64,000 bases of DNA from Brachymonas wangyanguii. Its GTDB lineage: Bacteria > Pseudomonadota > Gammaproteobacteria > Burkholderiales > Burkholderiaceae_C. A program made the translations under genes and the position numbers. The stretch lies in assembly GCF_045055315.1 (NCBI RefSeq), contig NZ_CP173677.1, positions 1,674,001 to 1,738,000 on the forward strand, written 5' to 3'. Below the pieces are notes generated by a model. That model worked only from the letters and a program-made list of their open reading frames with translations, was not told where the DNA came from and made no database searches. Below are positions 43,381 through 52,792 of this stretch, in pieces (positions within the stretch are counted from its first letter, which is position 1; the number at the start of each line of letters is the position of its first letter).

Positions 43381-44433
43381 TCAGACCACCACCGGTTCCG
43401 GTTCCAGCCGGATACCAAAGCGCTCGTAGACGCTGGTCTGGATCGCCTGTGCCAGCGTCATCACCTCGCCGCCGGTGGCGCGGATGCCAGTTTCGTGGAA
43501 ACGGTTGATCAGCACCAGCGCCTGCTTCGGGTAGACGCCAGCATTGCCCATGCTCTTGCCGCGCCAGCCGCAGGCATCGATCAGCCAGCCGGCAGCCAGC
43601 TTGACCGTGCCATCCGGCATCGGGTAGTGCACGATATGCGGGTCACGACCGATGATGTCGTCGCACTGCTCGCGCGACACCACCGGATTCTTGAAAAAGC
43701 TGCCGACGTTGCCCACCTCGGCCGGATCCGGCAGCTTGGCGCGGCGGATCGCCACCACCATGTCAAACACCTGCTGCGCCGTCGGTGCGGTAATGCTCCA
43801 CTCGGCCATCTTGCGCTCGATGTCCAGATAGCCGATTTCCGGGCGCCACTGCTTGGGCAAGGCAAAGCGCACCTGCGTGATCACCGCCTTGCCCGCCAGG
43901 CCGCCCTCGCCTTTCTGCTTGAAGACGGAATCGCGGTAGGCGAAACGGCACTGGGCGGCATCCAGCGTGAACTGGCGACCGGTGGCCAGCTCGATCGCAT
44001 CCAGGCTGTGGAATCGGTCTTGCAGCTCAATGCCGTAGGCGCCGATGTTCTGCACCGGCGCTGCGCCCACGGTGCCGGGAATCAGCGCCAGGTTTTCCAG
44101 GCCCGGATAGCCCTGCTGCAGCGTCCAGGCGACAAAGTCATGCCAGACCTCGCCGGCGCCGGCCTGCACGATCCAGTGGCGATCGGTTTCTTCCACCAGC
44201 GTGCGTCCCTGGATCTCCAGCTTGATCACCAGCGCCAGCAGGTCGCCGGTGATGACCATGTTGCTGCCGCCACCCAGCACCAGATGACCACGCTCCAGCT
44301 GGCGCGGCTGTTCGGCCAGCGCCTGCAGGTCGGACGGCTGGCGCACGCGCAAGAGGCTGTGCGCACGCGCGGCAATGCCCAGGGTGTTGTAGGGATCAAG
44401 GGAAACGTTGTGTTCGATACGGAGAATGGTCAT
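43381..44433 (-). CDS. murB: UDP-N-acetylenolpyruvoylglucosamine reductase
   Basis: A 350-residue MurB that makes UDP-MurNAc, using FAD and NADPH. The features are YNTLGIAARA at the N-terminus, LVLGGGSNMVITGD and IPGTVGAAPVQNIGAYG at the FAD site, and the catalytic serine in GNVGSFFKNPVV. The longer, E. coli-like type I form is indicated by the inserts. The ATG at 44433 lies 42 bp from the divergent yajQ start; no ribosome site is obvious, and upstream ATGs at 44451-44457 are in frame. Confidence 0.96.
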   Translation of the reverse strand: MTILRIEHNVSLDPYNTLGIAARAHSLLRVRQPSDLQALAEQPRQLERGHLVLGGGSNMVITGDLLALVIKLEIQGRTLVEETDRHWIVQAGAGEVWHDFVAWTLQQGYPGLENLALIPGTVGAAPVQNIGAYGIELQDRFHSLDAIELATGRQFTLDAAQCRFAYRDSVFKQKGEGGLAGKAVITQVRFALPKQWRPEIGYLDIERKMAEWSITAPTAQQVFDMVVAIRRAKLPDPAEVGNVGSFFKNPVVSREQCDDIIGRDPHIVHYPMPDGTVKLAAGWLIDACGWRGKSMGNAGVYPKQALVLINRFHETGIRATGGEVMTLAQAIQTSVYERFGIRLEPEPVVV

Positions 44434-44475
44434 GGGGGATAATTGTCGCATCATCATCCCTCGGAAAGACTGCAC

Positions 44476-44961
44476 ATGCCCTCTTTTGACACCGTTTGCG
44501 AACCCAATCTGGTAGAAGTGAAAAACGCCGTGGAGAACACCTCCAAGGAAATCGGCACCCGTTTCGATTTCAAGGGCACCTCTGCCGGCATCGAGATCAA
44601 GGACAAGGAAATCACCCTGCTCGGCGATGCCGAGTTCCAGCTGCAGCAGGTCGAAGACATCCTGCGCAACAAGATGACCAAGCGCAACGTCGATGTCCGT
44701 TTCCTGGACATGGGCAAGGTCGAGAAAATCGGCGGCGACAAGGTCAAGCAGGTGGTCAAGGTGCGTAACGGCATCGAAACCGAACTGGCCAAGAAGATCC
44801 AGAAGCTGGTCAAGGAAAGCAAGCTCAAGCTGCAGGCCTCGATCCAGGGCGACAGCGTACGCGTTACCGGCGCCAAGCGCGATGACCTGCAGGCCGCCAT
44901 GGCGCTGATCCGCAAGGACATCACCGACGTGCCGCTGTCCTTCGACAACTTCCGCGACTGA
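44476..44961 (+). CDS. YajQ family nucleotide-binding protein
   Basis: A 161-residue protein of the YajQ family. The start MPSFDTVCEPNLVEVKNAVE and the ending LIRKDITDVPLSFDNFRD are highly conserved. Homologues bind c-di-GMP and act with transcription factors in Xanthomonas; in E. coli it was described as a tRNA/GTP-binding protein. The start is 42 bp from murB, so the two promoters overlap. A strong terminator follows. Confidence 0.95.
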   Translation: MPSFDTVCEPNLVEVKNAVENTSKEIGTRFDFKGTSAGIEIKDKEITLLGDAEFQLQQVEDILRNKMTKRNVDVRFLDMGKVEKIGGDKVKQVVKVRNGIETELAKKIQKLVKESKLKLQASIQGDSVRVTGAKRDDLQAAMALIRKDITDVPLSFDNFRD

Positions 44962-44978
44962 TTCCGCTCTCTTCCATA

Positions 44979-45020
44979 CAAAAAGCCCCGTGACGCCTTG
45001 GCAGCGTCACGGGGCTTTTT
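44979..45020. terminator. Terminator between yajQ and plsY
   Basis: A 16-bp stem (44981-44996 with 45004-45019) around a seven-base loop has A- and T-runs at its ends and serves both convergent genes. Confidence 0.93.
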
Positions 45021-45034
45021 TGTCGTGACAGCGA

Positions 45035-45661
45035 TTACTTCTTCTTGCTGCCCAGCTTGCCTTCCTTGCCGGCAAACAGATTGCTGATATTGCTGCGATG
45101 GCGCCAGATCAGCAGCAGGCTCATGGCGATGATCGCCAGCAGGATCGGACCCTGCACCGTCCACCAGCCATTGGTACCGGCCATGTAGAGCATCGGCGAG
45201 GCCAGTGCCGCCACCAGTGCCGCCAGAGAAGAATAGCGGAACACCAGCGCCACCAGGATCCAGATCGCCAGCAGGCCCAGCCCCAGCATCGGCTCAAAGG
45301 CCAGCATCACGCCGGCGGCGGTCGCCACGCCCTTGCCGCCCTTGAAACGGAAGAAGATCGGGTAGAGATGGCCGAGGAAGGCCGCCAGGCCGACCAGTGC
45401 CACGTCGGTGCCGTCCAGGCCCCATTGCGCACCGAAACGGCTCACGATGAACACCGGCAGCCAGCCCTTGAAGCCGTCGAGCAGCAGCGTCAGCGCCGCC
45501 GCCTTGCGGTTGCCGCTGCGCAGCACGTTGGTGGCGCCAGGGTTGCCGCTGCCATAACTGCGCGGATCATTCAGCCCCATCGCCTTGCTGACGAGTACGG
45601 CAAAGCTCAGGGAACCGATCAGGTAGGCCAGCACAATCGCCAGCACGCTTGCAAGATTCAT
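45035..45661 (-). CDS. plsY: Glycerol-3-phosphate acyltransferase (acylphosphate type)
   Basis: A 208-residue inner-membrane enzyme that starts phospholipid synthesis from acyl-phosphate. Typical sequences are LAYLIGSLSFAVLVSKAMG, SYGSGNPGATNVLR (glycerol-3-P site), and FFRFKGGKGVATAAG. Five or so helices are predicted. The start at 45661 begins the first helix. The frame is open further upstream but overlaps ybaK. Confidence 0.96.
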   Translation of the reverse strand: MNLASVLAIVLAYLIGSLSFAVLVSKAMGLNDPRSYGSGNPGATNVLRSGNRKAAALTLLLDGFKGWLPVFIVSRFGAQWGLDGTDVALVGLAAFLGHLYPIFFRFKGGKGVATAAGVMLAFEPMLGLGLLAIWILVALVFRYSSLAALVAALASPMLYMAGTNGWWTVQGPILLAIIAMSLLLIWRHRSNISNLFAGKEGKLGSKKK

Positions 45662-45690
45662 GGGTCTTCCTTGTAGGTGGATGCAGGGCT

Positions 45691-46182
45691 CTATTCTGCC
45701 AAAGCACAGTCGACTGGCGTGGCCTGCAGCAGATCCACGCACACCTGCGGGTCGATGCCAAGCAGATAGCCACGCCGGCCACCGTTGATCAGGATGCGCG
45801 GCAGCTCCAGGATGCTGCGCTCGATATACACCGGCATGCTGCGTCGCGTGCCAAACGGCGAGGTGCCGCCCACCAGATAGCCGGTATGCCGCTGCGCGAC
45901 CTCCACCGCGCACGGCTCCACCTGCTTGGCACCGATCTGGCGCGCCAGCTGCTTGGTAGAAACGCTGCGATTGCCATGCATCAGGATCACCAGCGGATGC
46001 TTGTCCTGATCCTGCATGATCAGCGTCTTGACGACACTGATCGGATCGGCCTGCAGCACCTCGGCACTGTGGCGCGCACCGCCATGCGGCACCCAGTCAT
46101 ACATGTGCTCTTCAAAGGCGATGCCATGGCGACGCAGGAGCTGCGTGGCGGGGGTTTCACTGACGTGGGATTTCTTGGCCAT
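45691..46182 (-). CDS. ybaK: Cys-tRNA(Pro) deacylase YbaK
   Basis: A 163-residue YbaK/EbsC protein that hydrolyses Cys-tRNA(Pro), a proofreading function in trans. The features are SETPATQLLRRHGIAFEEH at the start, VVKTLIMQDQ with the conserved lysine, and VGGTSPFGTRRSMPVYIE near the centre. The ATG at 46182 follows a TTG that is one codon upstream. It is separated from plsY by 29 bp on the same strand, so the two may share a transcript. Confidence 0.95.
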   Translation of the reverse strand: MAKKSHVSETPATQLLRRHGIAFEEHMYDWVPHGGARHSAEVLQADPISVVKTLIMQDQDKHPLVILMHGNRSVSTKQLARQIGAKQVEPCAVEVAQRHTGYLVGGTSPFGTRRSMPVYIERSILELPRILINGGRRGYLLGIDPQVCVDLLQATPVDCALAE

Positions 46183-46442
46183 CAATACAGGTTTTGGACG
46201 GAGTCACGGACAAGGCTGTTTGTAACAGATTCTAGGGGACCAGAGGCAAGCTGCTTGACGTCTGGCTGACGACAGTCGGCAAAAAGCGCTGCCGCAGGAA
46301 GTCCGGCAAAGTGCCAAGTAATGCGCACAAGATACAAACAATTACGGTGAGCATCGGTGCTTTCCTACATCTGGACCTGTAACAGCTGCCTAGAATCGAG
46401 TCGTTGCCAAGCCATGGCAATTCTTATCAAGGAGATTTGAAC

Positions 46443-47111
46443 ATGAAGAAGACGCTTGCTTCCCTGACCGTTGCCGCTACCGCTGCTGGCCTGCTGGCTG
46501 GCTGTGCCGCTGACGGCACCAGCACCATGACCAGCACCCAGCGCAATACCGCCATCGGTACTGCCGTGGGCGCGCTGGCTGGCGCTGCCATCGGTCACCA
46601 CCAGGACGGCACCGATACCCTGAAGGGCGCACTGATTGGTGCAGCCGTGGGCGGTACCGGTACCTACCTGTGGTCCAACCACATGGAAAAGCAGAAGCAG
46701 CAGATGCAGGCTGCCACTGCCGGCACTCCGGTTCAGGTCACCCAGACCGCAGACAACCGTCTGAAGATCAACGTGCCGGCTGACGCTGGCTTCGCGACCA
46801 GCTCTGCCACCCTGAACGCCAATATGTACCCGGTGCTGAACACCCTGGCCACCACGCTGAACCAGAACCCGGTGACCACCGTGAGCATCGTTGGCCACAC
46901 CGACAGCACCGGCTCTGACGCCATCAACAACCCGCTGTCGCTGAACCGCGCCAACGCTGCCAAGAACTACCTGGTCAGCCGTGGCGTGGCGTCCAACCGC
47001 ATCATGACCTCCGGCGCTGGTTCTACCCAGCCGGTGGCCAGCAACGCTACGGTTGACGGCCGCGCCCAGAACCGCCGCGTGGAAATCTACGTGGCTGAAG
47101 CCGCCCGCTGA
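46443..47111 (+). CDS. OmpA-family lipoprotein (YiaD-like)
   Basis: A 222-residue outer-membrane lipoprotein. The signal peptide ends in the lipobox LLAGC (Cys21). Two glycine-zipper segments (GTAVGALAGAAIG and GALIGAAVGGTGTYLW) precede a C-terminal OmpA domain with GHTDSTG and LSLNRANAAKNYL, which binds peptidoglycan. AAGGAG eight bases before the ATG is one of the best ribosome sites in the window, which suggests strong expression. The 260-bp gap upstream holds TAGAAT at 46391 as a possible -10, without a good -35. Confidence 0.93.
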   Translation: MKKTLASLTVAATAAGLLAGCAADGTSTMTSTQRNTAIGTAVGALAGAAIGHHQDGTDTLKGALIGAAVGGTGTYLWSNHMEKQKQQMQAATAGTPVQVTQTADNRLKINVPADAGFATSSATLNANMYPVLNTLATTLNQNPVTTVSIVGHTDSTGSDAINNPLSLNRANAAKNYLVSRGVASNRIMTSGAGSTQPVASNATVDGRAQNRRVEIYVAEAAR

Positions 47112-47147
47112 TCGCCCTGCCCGGCTCACCGGGCATGACCTCAGTCT

Positions 47148-47171
47148 GAAAGCCACCTTCGGGTGGCTTTC
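47148..47171 (+). terminator. Hairpin terminator after the OmpA lipoprotein
   Basis: A 10-bp perfect stem (GAAAGCCACC, loop TTCG, GGTGGCTTTC) with a short T-rich arm follows the lipoprotein gene and ends 38 bp before the hydrolase start. Confidence 0.75.
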
Positions 47172-47209
47172 TGCATTTCCGGCCACCACACTGCGCTACC
47201 ATCTAGCCC

Positions 47210-48130
47210 GTGACTACCTCTGCCTATACCCCTCTGCGCCCGTCCCTGCCCAGCAGCCAGCGCGTCCGCGATCTGGATTACCACCTGCTGCACTGGGGCC
47301 AGCCTGCCGCTGACCGCCCCTTGCTGGTACTGCTGCACGGCTGGATGGATGTGGCCGCCTCCTACCAGTTCCTGGTCGATGCCTTGCCTGCCAGCTACGC
47401 TGCTGCTGCCGCCGACTGGCGCGGCTTTGGCGGCACGCCAGTGCCACCGGGTACCGACCATTTCGTCTTTGCGGATTACCTGCTGGACCTGGACTACCTG
47501 CTGGAGCAGCTATCACCTGAGCAGCCAGTGGACCTGATCGGCCACAGCATGGGCGCCAATATCGCGCTGCAATACGCCGGCCTGCGCCCGCAGCGCATCC
47601 GCAAGCTGGTGAACCTGGAAGGCTTCGGCCTGCCCGCCACGCAGCCAGAGCAGGCGCCACAGCGCCTGATTGACTGGATGGATCATGTGCGCAAGCTGCG
47701 CCAGGGCGAGCTGCAGCTGCGCAGCTATCCGGATCTGGCCAGCGTGGCGCGCCGCCTGCAAAAGAACAACCCGCGCCTGCCCGATGACAAGGCGCTCTGG
47801 CTGGCCTCGCACTGGGCACAGCAGGCCGATGACGGTCGCTGGCATATCCGCGCCCATCCCGCGCACAAGGCACCGGGCTCGCAGCTCTACCATGCCGATG
47901 AAGCCGCCGCCGTGCTGCGCCGCATCACGGCCCCGACCCTGTGCATCACCGCCAGCGACGACAGCCTGGCCTCCTTCTGGGGCGATCGCTACACGTTTGC
48001 CGACTACCAGCAGCGCATGCAGGAGATTCCCGATGTACGCCACGCTGTCGTGCAGGACGCCGGCCACATGCTGCACCACGACCAGCCGGCTGCGCTGGCC
48101 CCCCTGATCGATGCCTTTCTGCAGGAGTAA
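47210..48130 (+). CDS. Alpha/beta-hydrolase
   Basis: A 306-residue alpha/beta-hydrolase. The oxyanion motif is LVLLHGWMDVAASY, the nucleophile elbow GHSMGA, the acid is probably in CITASDDSLAS, and the histidine is in QDAGHMLHHDQP. The cap region is helical. The substrate is unknown. It begins with GTG at 47210 and ends nine bases before sbcB, so the two are probably co-transcribed. Confidence 0.9.
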   Translation: MTTSAYTPLRPSLPSSQRVRDLDYHLLHWGQPAADRPLLVLLHGWMDVAASYQFLVDALPASYAAAAADWRGFGGTPVPPGTDHFVFADYLLDLDYLLEQLSPEQPVDLIGHSMGANIALQYAGLRPQRIRKLVNLEGFGLPATQPEQAPQRLIDWMDHVRKLRQGELQLRSYPDLASVARRLQKNNPRLPDDKALWLASHWAQQADDGRWHIRAHPAHKAPGSQLYHADEAAAVLRRITAPTLCITASDDSLASFWGDRYTFADYQQRMQEIPDVRHAVVQDAGHMLHHDQPAALAPLIDAFLQE

Positions 48131-48139
48131 TGCACTGCC

Positions 48140-49585
48140 ATGACGCCCATCACCTTTCTCTGGCATGACTACGAAACCTTCGGCATCGATGCACGCAAGG
48201 ACCGCCCGGCCCAGTTCGCCGCTATCCGCACCGACGCCGAGCTGAATGCGATTGGCGAGCCGATCAACATCCTGTGCCAGCCGGCGCCTGACTACCTGCC
48301 CGACCCGGCCTCCTGCCTGATCACCGGCATCACGCCGCAGCAATGCCTGGAGCAGGGCCTGCCCGAAGTGCAGTTCGCGCAGCGCATCCATGCCGAGCTG
48401 TCCCAGCCTGGCACCATCGGCGTCGGCTACAACACGATCCGTTTTGACGACGAATTCACCCGCTTCCTGTTCTGGCGCAACCTGATCGATCCCTATGGCC
48501 GCGAATGGCAGAACGGCTGCAGCCGCTGGGACCTGCTCGATGTGGTGCGCATGACCTGGGCACTGCGCCCGCAAGGCATCCAGTGGCCGGAAGTGGATGG
48601 CAAGCCCAGCTTTCGCCTGGAAAACCTGACCGCTGCCAACGGCCTGGAGCACACCGCCGCGCACGATGCCCTGTCCGACGTACGTGCCACCATCGCGCTG
48701 GCCAGGCTGCTGCGCGAGCGCCAGCCCAAGCTGTTCGATTTCGCCCTGCGCCTGCGCAGCAAGCACGCCGTTGCCGAAGAACTCGGCTTCCCCGCCACGC
48801 AGCAACAGGCACGCCCGTTCCTGCACGTCAGCGGCATGATCCCGACCGAATACGGCTGCACCGCACTGATGTGGCCGCTGTGCAACCACCCGACCAACCG
48901 CAACGAGATCCTGGCCTGGGACCTGCGCCACGATCCGTCCGAACTGGCCGCGCTGGACGCTGACACCATCCGGCTGCGCCTATTCAGCCGTCGCGATGCC
49001 CTTCCCGAAGGCGTGCAGCGCCTGCCGATCAGCAGCATCCAGCTGAACCGCTCGCCCATGGTGGTACGCAGCTGGGGCGCGCTGTCCGACGAGCGCGCCG
49101 CCCAGTGGCAGATCGACAAGGAGCGCAGCCTGCAACACGCCGTCATCGCGCGTGACCTGCCCGACATGAGCGCAATCTGGGAACAGGTGCTGCAACGGCC
49201 GACCAGCAACGAATCAGTCGATGTCGATGCCGACCTGTACGGCGGTTTTCTCGGCGATGGCGACCGCCGCAAGCTCGAACAGCTACGCATCCTGCCTCCG
49301 ACCCAGCTGGCGCAGGACCGCAGCCGCTTCCAGGACGAGCGGCTGGCCGAACTGCTGTTTCGCTACCGCGCGCGCAACTATCCGGACAGTCTGACGCCGG
49401 AAGAACAGGCGCAATGGCAGGAACACTGTGCCGCCCGCCTGCTCGACGGCCAGGATGGGGCCCGCTCCATCGACCAGCTGCTGGCCGAACTGGATCAGCT
49501 GCAGGAGCAGGACCTGGACGCACGTGGCGAAGCCATCCTGATGGCGCTGCACGACTACGCCGAACAGGTCGCCTCGTTCGACTGA
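48140..49585 (+). CDS. sbcB: Exodeoxyribonuclease I
   Basis: A 481-residue ExoI, a 3'-5' single-strand exonuclease used in recombination and mismatch repair. The DEDDh residues are in WHDYETFG (Asp10, Glu12), YNTIRFDDEFTR, and HTAAHDALSDVRAT. The SH3-like and C-terminal helical domains follow. Length is near that of E. coli ExoI (475). It is downstream of the alpha/beta-hydrolase. A terminator follows. Confidence 0.96.
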   Translation: MTPITFLWHDYETFGIDARKDRPAQFAAIRTDAELNAIGEPINILCQPAPDYLPDPASCLITGITPQQCLEQGLPEVQFAQRIHAELSQPGTIGVGYNTIRFDDEFTRFLFWRNLIDPYGREWQNGCSRWDLLDVVRMTWALRPQGIQWPEVDGKPSFRLENLTAANGLEHTAAHDALSDVRATIALARLLRERQPKLFDFALRLRSKHAVAEELGFPATQQQARPFLHVSGMIPTEYGCTALMWPLCNHPTNRNEILAWDLRHDPSELAALDADTIRLRLFSRRDALPEGVQRLPISSIQLNRSPMVVRSWGALSDERAAQWQIDKERSLQHAVIARDLPDMSAIWEQVLQRPTSNESVDVDADLYGGFLGDGDRRKLEQLRILPPTQLAQDRSRFQDERLAELLFRYRARNYPDSLTPEEQAQWQEHCAARLLDGQDGARSIDQLLAELDQLQEQDLDARGEAILMALHDYAEQVASFD

Positions 49586-49601
49586 TTGACCACCCCAATG
49601 A

Positions 49602-49636
49602 CAAGAGCCGCTGCACTTGCGTACAGCGGCTCTTGC
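49602..49636. terminator. Terminator between sbcB and the thiolase gene
   Basis: A 12-bp stem (49602-49613 with 49624-49635) around a 10-base loop lies between the two convergent genes. Confidence 0.75.
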
Positions 49637-49655
49637 TATTCAGGCGAATGTGAAA

Positions 49656-50840
49656 TTACATGCGCTCGAACACGGCAGCAATACCCTGACCGCCACCGAT
49701 ACACATGGTGACCAGCGCGTAGCGGCCGCCCGTGCGGTGCAGTTCGTGAATCGCCTTCACCGTGATCACGGCACCGGTCGCACCGATCGGGTGCCCCAGG
49801 GAAATGCCGGAACCGTTCGGGTTAACCTTGGCCGGATCAGCGTTCAGGCCGCGCGTCACGGCGCAAGCCTGGGCCGCAAATGCCTCGTTCGCCTCGATCA
49901 CGTCCATGTCGTTGATGGTCAGACCCAGCTTCTTCAGCACCAGGTTGGATGCCGGCACCGGGCCGATACCCATGATGCGCGGCTCCACGCCGGCGTGGGC
50001 GTAACCGACCAGACGGGCCAGCGGCTTGGCGCCACGGGCCTTGGCGGCTTCGCTGTCCATCAGCACCACGGCAGCAGCCGCGTCGTTGATGCCGGAAGCG
50101 TTAGCAGCGGTCACGGTGCCGTTCTCCTTCACGAACACCGGCTTCATCTTCTGGAAGTCCTCGATCGTGGCGCCGGTGCGGAAGTGCTCGTCCTTCTCGA
50201 ACACCACGTCGCCCTTGCGGCCCTTGATCGTAACCGGCACGATCTGGTCCTTGAAGCGGCCTTCGGCCCAGGCCTTCTCGGCACGGTGGTGGCTTTCCAG
50301 CGCCAGTGCGTCCTGGTCTTCACGCGTGATGTTGAACTCCTTGGCCACGTTCTCGGCCGTCACACCCATGTGGATGCTCTGGAACGGATCGTTCAGGGCA
50401 CCGACCATCATGTCGACCATCTTGGTGTCACCCATGCGGGCACCCCAGCGGGTAGCCAGGGCAGCGTACGGAGCGCGGCTCATGTTTTCGGCACCCGCGC
50501 CAATAGCCACATCGCAGTCACCCAGCAGGATGGACTGGCTGGCAGACACGATCGCCTGCAGGCCGGAACCGCACAGGCGGTTGACGTTGAAGGCCGGGGT
50601 TTCGATCGGGCAGCCACCGTTGACGGTTGCCACGCGGGACAGGTACATATCCTTGGGCTCGGTGTTCACCACGTGGCCGAACACCACATGACCCACATCC
50701 TTGCCTTCCACGTTGCCACGCGCCAGCGACTCGCGCACCACGAGGGCGGCCAGTTCGGTGGTGGGAACATCCTTCAGGCTGCCGCCGTAACCACCAATGG
50801 CAGTACGGACAGCGCTGACAACTACGACTTCACGCGACAT
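49656..50840 (-). CDS. Acetyl-CoA C-acetyltransferase (thiolase)
   Basis: A 394-residue biosynthetic-type thiolase. The acyl-binding cysteine is Cys90 in NRLCGSGLQAI; the histidine is in GHPIGATGA and the second cysteine in CIGGGQGIAA. It condenses two acetyl-CoA, as in PHB synthesis, or cleaves acetoacetyl-CoA. It could be PhaA/AtoB or a beta-ketoadipyl thiolase; no phaB or phaC is adjacent, so I give no symbol. Confidence 0.93.
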   Translation of the reverse strand: MSREVVVVSAVRTAIGGYGGSLKDVPTTELAALVVRESLARGNVEGKDVGHVVFGHVVNTEPKDMYLSRVATVNGGCPIETPAFNVNRLCGSGLQAIVSASQSILLGDCDVAIGAGAENMSRAPYAALATRWGARMGDTKMVDMMVGALNDPFQSIHMGVTAENVAKEFNITREDQDALALESHHRAEKAWAEGRFKDQIVPVTIKGRKGDVVFEKDEHFRTGATIEDFQKMKPVFVKENGTVTAANASGINDAAAAVVLMDSEAAKARGAKPLARLVGYAHAGVEPRIMGIGPVPASNLVLKKLGLTINDMDVIEANEAFAAQACAVTRGLNADPAKVNPNGSGISLGHPIGATGAVITVKAIHELHRTGGRYALVTMCIGGGQGIAAVFERM

Positions 50841-51102
50841 GTTGATCTCCTAGCATGTTATTTGGATTCATCCGGACCCGGCGTACAGCTGCCAAAGGCC
50901 TCTTGCCAGAGGCAGCAGGCCCGGAAAGCCAAGAATGGCTCATGGCATCATATAGCTGAAATGTGACAGTCACAGCCGTACGGGTACCAGAAAAACCCTG
51001 TCCTGATTTTTCCGGACGATCCGCAACGCAAAAAGCCCTGTCGGCACGCGGGCGGACAGGGCTTCTGGCGCCGGCCGTTGTCTCCAACAGCCAAAGGGCA
51101 AC
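50841..51102. other. Intergenic region upstream of the thiolase gene
   Basis: About 260 bp between ppk2 and the thiolase. It holds the ppk2 terminator (51029-51064) and presumably the thiolase promoter. A weak inverted repeat (GCCTC/GAGGC) lies near 50900. No gene is seen. Confidence 0.5.
51029..51064 (-). terminator. Terminator of ppk2
   Basis: On the minus strand a 10-bp stem (AAGCCCTGTC and GACAGGGCTT) is followed by a T-run. It lies after the ppk2 stop. Confidence 0.85.
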
Positions 51103-52023
51103 TCAATAACGCTCAGGCACGTACATCGAATCCGGAATCGGATGACGCACATAATCCGGGTGGCGCGTACGCTCCGGCAGCACCACTTCCTCGCGCTCGA
51201 TTTCCTGGTACGGCATGCTGTCCAGGATGTGACTGATACAGTTCAGGCGTGCCTTCTTCTTGTCCACCGCCTGCACCACCCACCACGGCGCCTCGGGAAT
51301 ATGCGTGCGCTCCAGCATCACTTCCTTGGCCTGGGTGTAGCGCTCCCAGCGCACCCGACTCTGCAGGTCCATCGGGCTCAGCTTCCATTGCTTCAGCGGA
51401 TCGTGGATACGGCTCATGAAGCGGGCGTGCTGCTCCTCATCGGTGATAGAGAACCAGTACTTCAGCAGGCGGATGCCGGAACGCACCAGCATGCGCTCGA
51501 ACTCCGGCACGCTACGGAAGAACTCCTCGTACTCCTCATCGGTACAGAAGCCCATCACATGCTCGACGCCGGCGCGGTTATACCAGCTGCGGTCAAACAG
51601 CACAATCTCGCCACCGGCCGGCAGATGCGACACATAGCGCTGGAAATACCACTGGGTACGCTCGCGGTCGTTCGGTGCCGGCAGTGCCGCCACGCGCACC
51701 ACACGCGGGTTCAGGCGTTGCGTAATGCGCTTGATCACGCCACCCTTGCCTGCCGAGTCACGGCCTTCAAACACGATCACGACCTTTTCCTTGGTCGCCT
51801 GTACCCAGTCCTGCAACTTCACCAGCTCGGCCTGCAGGCGCAGCAGCTCGCGGAAATACAGCTTGCGATCCAGCGTGTCCTGGTCGGGCAGCAGGTCTCC
51901 GTCCAGCGTGTCCATGTCCTCCATTTCCAGCTCGAGAAACTCGTCGTAGCTGTCCATGGCCTCCTGGCTCATACGGTAGTACAGATCTCCCAGACCCTTG
52001 GGCAACTGGTCCTTGGCGCTCAT
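51103..52023 (-). CDS. ppk2: Polyphosphate kinase 2
   Basis: A 306-residue class I PPK2. Walker A is FEGRDSAGKGG, the lid and Walker B VLFDRSWYNRAGVE, and the motif KYWFSITDEEQHARF also fits. It moves phosphate between polyphosphate and nucleotides. ADP/GDP phosphorylation is typical of one-domain class I enzymes. TGTCA-like half-sites lie upstream near 52079-52124, where a Pho-type control could act, but spacing is not canonical. The broken wzi gene lies upstream on the same strand. Confidence 0.95.
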   Translation of the reverse strand: MSAKDQLPKGLGDLYYRMSQEAMDSYDEFLELEMEDMDTLDGDLLPDQDTLDRKLYFRELLRLQAELVKLQDWVQATKEKVVIVFEGRDSAGKGGVIKRITQRLNPRVVRVAALPAPNDRERTQWYFQRYVSHLPAGGEIVLFDRSWYNRAGVEHVMGFCTDEEYEEFFRSVPEFERMLVRSGIRLLKYWFSITDEEQHARFMSRIHDPLKQWKLSPMDLQSRVRWERYTQAKEVMLERTHIPEAPWWVVQAVDKKKARLNCISHILDSMPYQEIEREEVVLPERTRHPDYVRHPIPDSMYVPERY

Positions 52024-52150
52024 CGTGTGTCCTTTCTTCTATGCGATGCCGTCAGCAAGCGGCAGTATCAGATCGCTATGGTGACAGAGGATTGCAAAAG
52101 AAATATGACAAATATATGTCACTCCATCGATATAACGAGCTCAACTCTGC

Positions 52151-52776
52151 TTAACGCAGTGGCATGGCCACTTTCAGGCCGGCACCCACATCGGTATTGT
52201 CACGCTCGCTGTCCAGCACCCAGGCGGTTGCTTGCAGTTGCAGGCCATTGTTGAACGTCTTGCCCCAGCCTGCCTCAAAGCCGCGCAGCGTGTCCTTGTT
52301 GGGATACGCCTGGTTGATCGCCTGGCTATGCGGGTTGACCTTGGCATAAATCAGCTTGCCGCTATAACGCTGACGATCCGGTGTCGACACCGTCAGCTTG
52401 CTGGTAATCGTCTGCGCATCACCGCCGTAGGAATAGGCCAGCGGGTAGCCCTGCTGGTAGAAGCCATCCTTGTAGAGGTGGTGGCGGTAGGTAATGTTGG
52501 TGTCACGGTCGAGCTCGGTCGTCGTGTCCGCACCTTCCACATACCAGTTCACATTGTTCTGGCCCCAAGCATAGCTGCCATCGATACCCAGCAGATAGGT
52601 ATTCTTGGAGGGCAAATAACCGGCCTCATCCTCGCCGACGATCTGGCCATAGATGCTGATCGGCTCGCCAATCAGCGGCTGCAGCTTCAGGCGCGCATCA
52701 AAACCCGCCAGCTGGTTGCCAGGCTCATTGCTCTTGTCCGAACTTTCCTCATTGTCGCCCTTGCCCAGCAAGGCCT
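52151..52776 (-). pseudogene. wzi-type outer-membrane gene, 3' part (interrupted by IS)
   Basis: This is the C-terminal part of a Wzi-type capsule-assembly beta-barrel. It encodes strands such as GSYAWGQNNVNWYVEGADTT and HHLYKDGFYQQGYPLAYSYG, ending in LKVAMPLR. It joins in frame to the 5' part at 54076: removal of the IS and one 3-bp copy restores LGKALLGKGDN and a 494-residue protein. Alone it lacks a signal peptide, so it is not expected to be functional. Confidence 0.9.
52774..52776. repeat. Target-site duplication, left copy (CCT)
   Basis: CCT at 52774-52776 is repeated at 54076-54078 on the other side of the IS. A 3-bp duplication is usual for IS3-family elements. Confidence 0.85.
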
Positions 52777-52792
52777 TGGAGTTCCCCCTATC

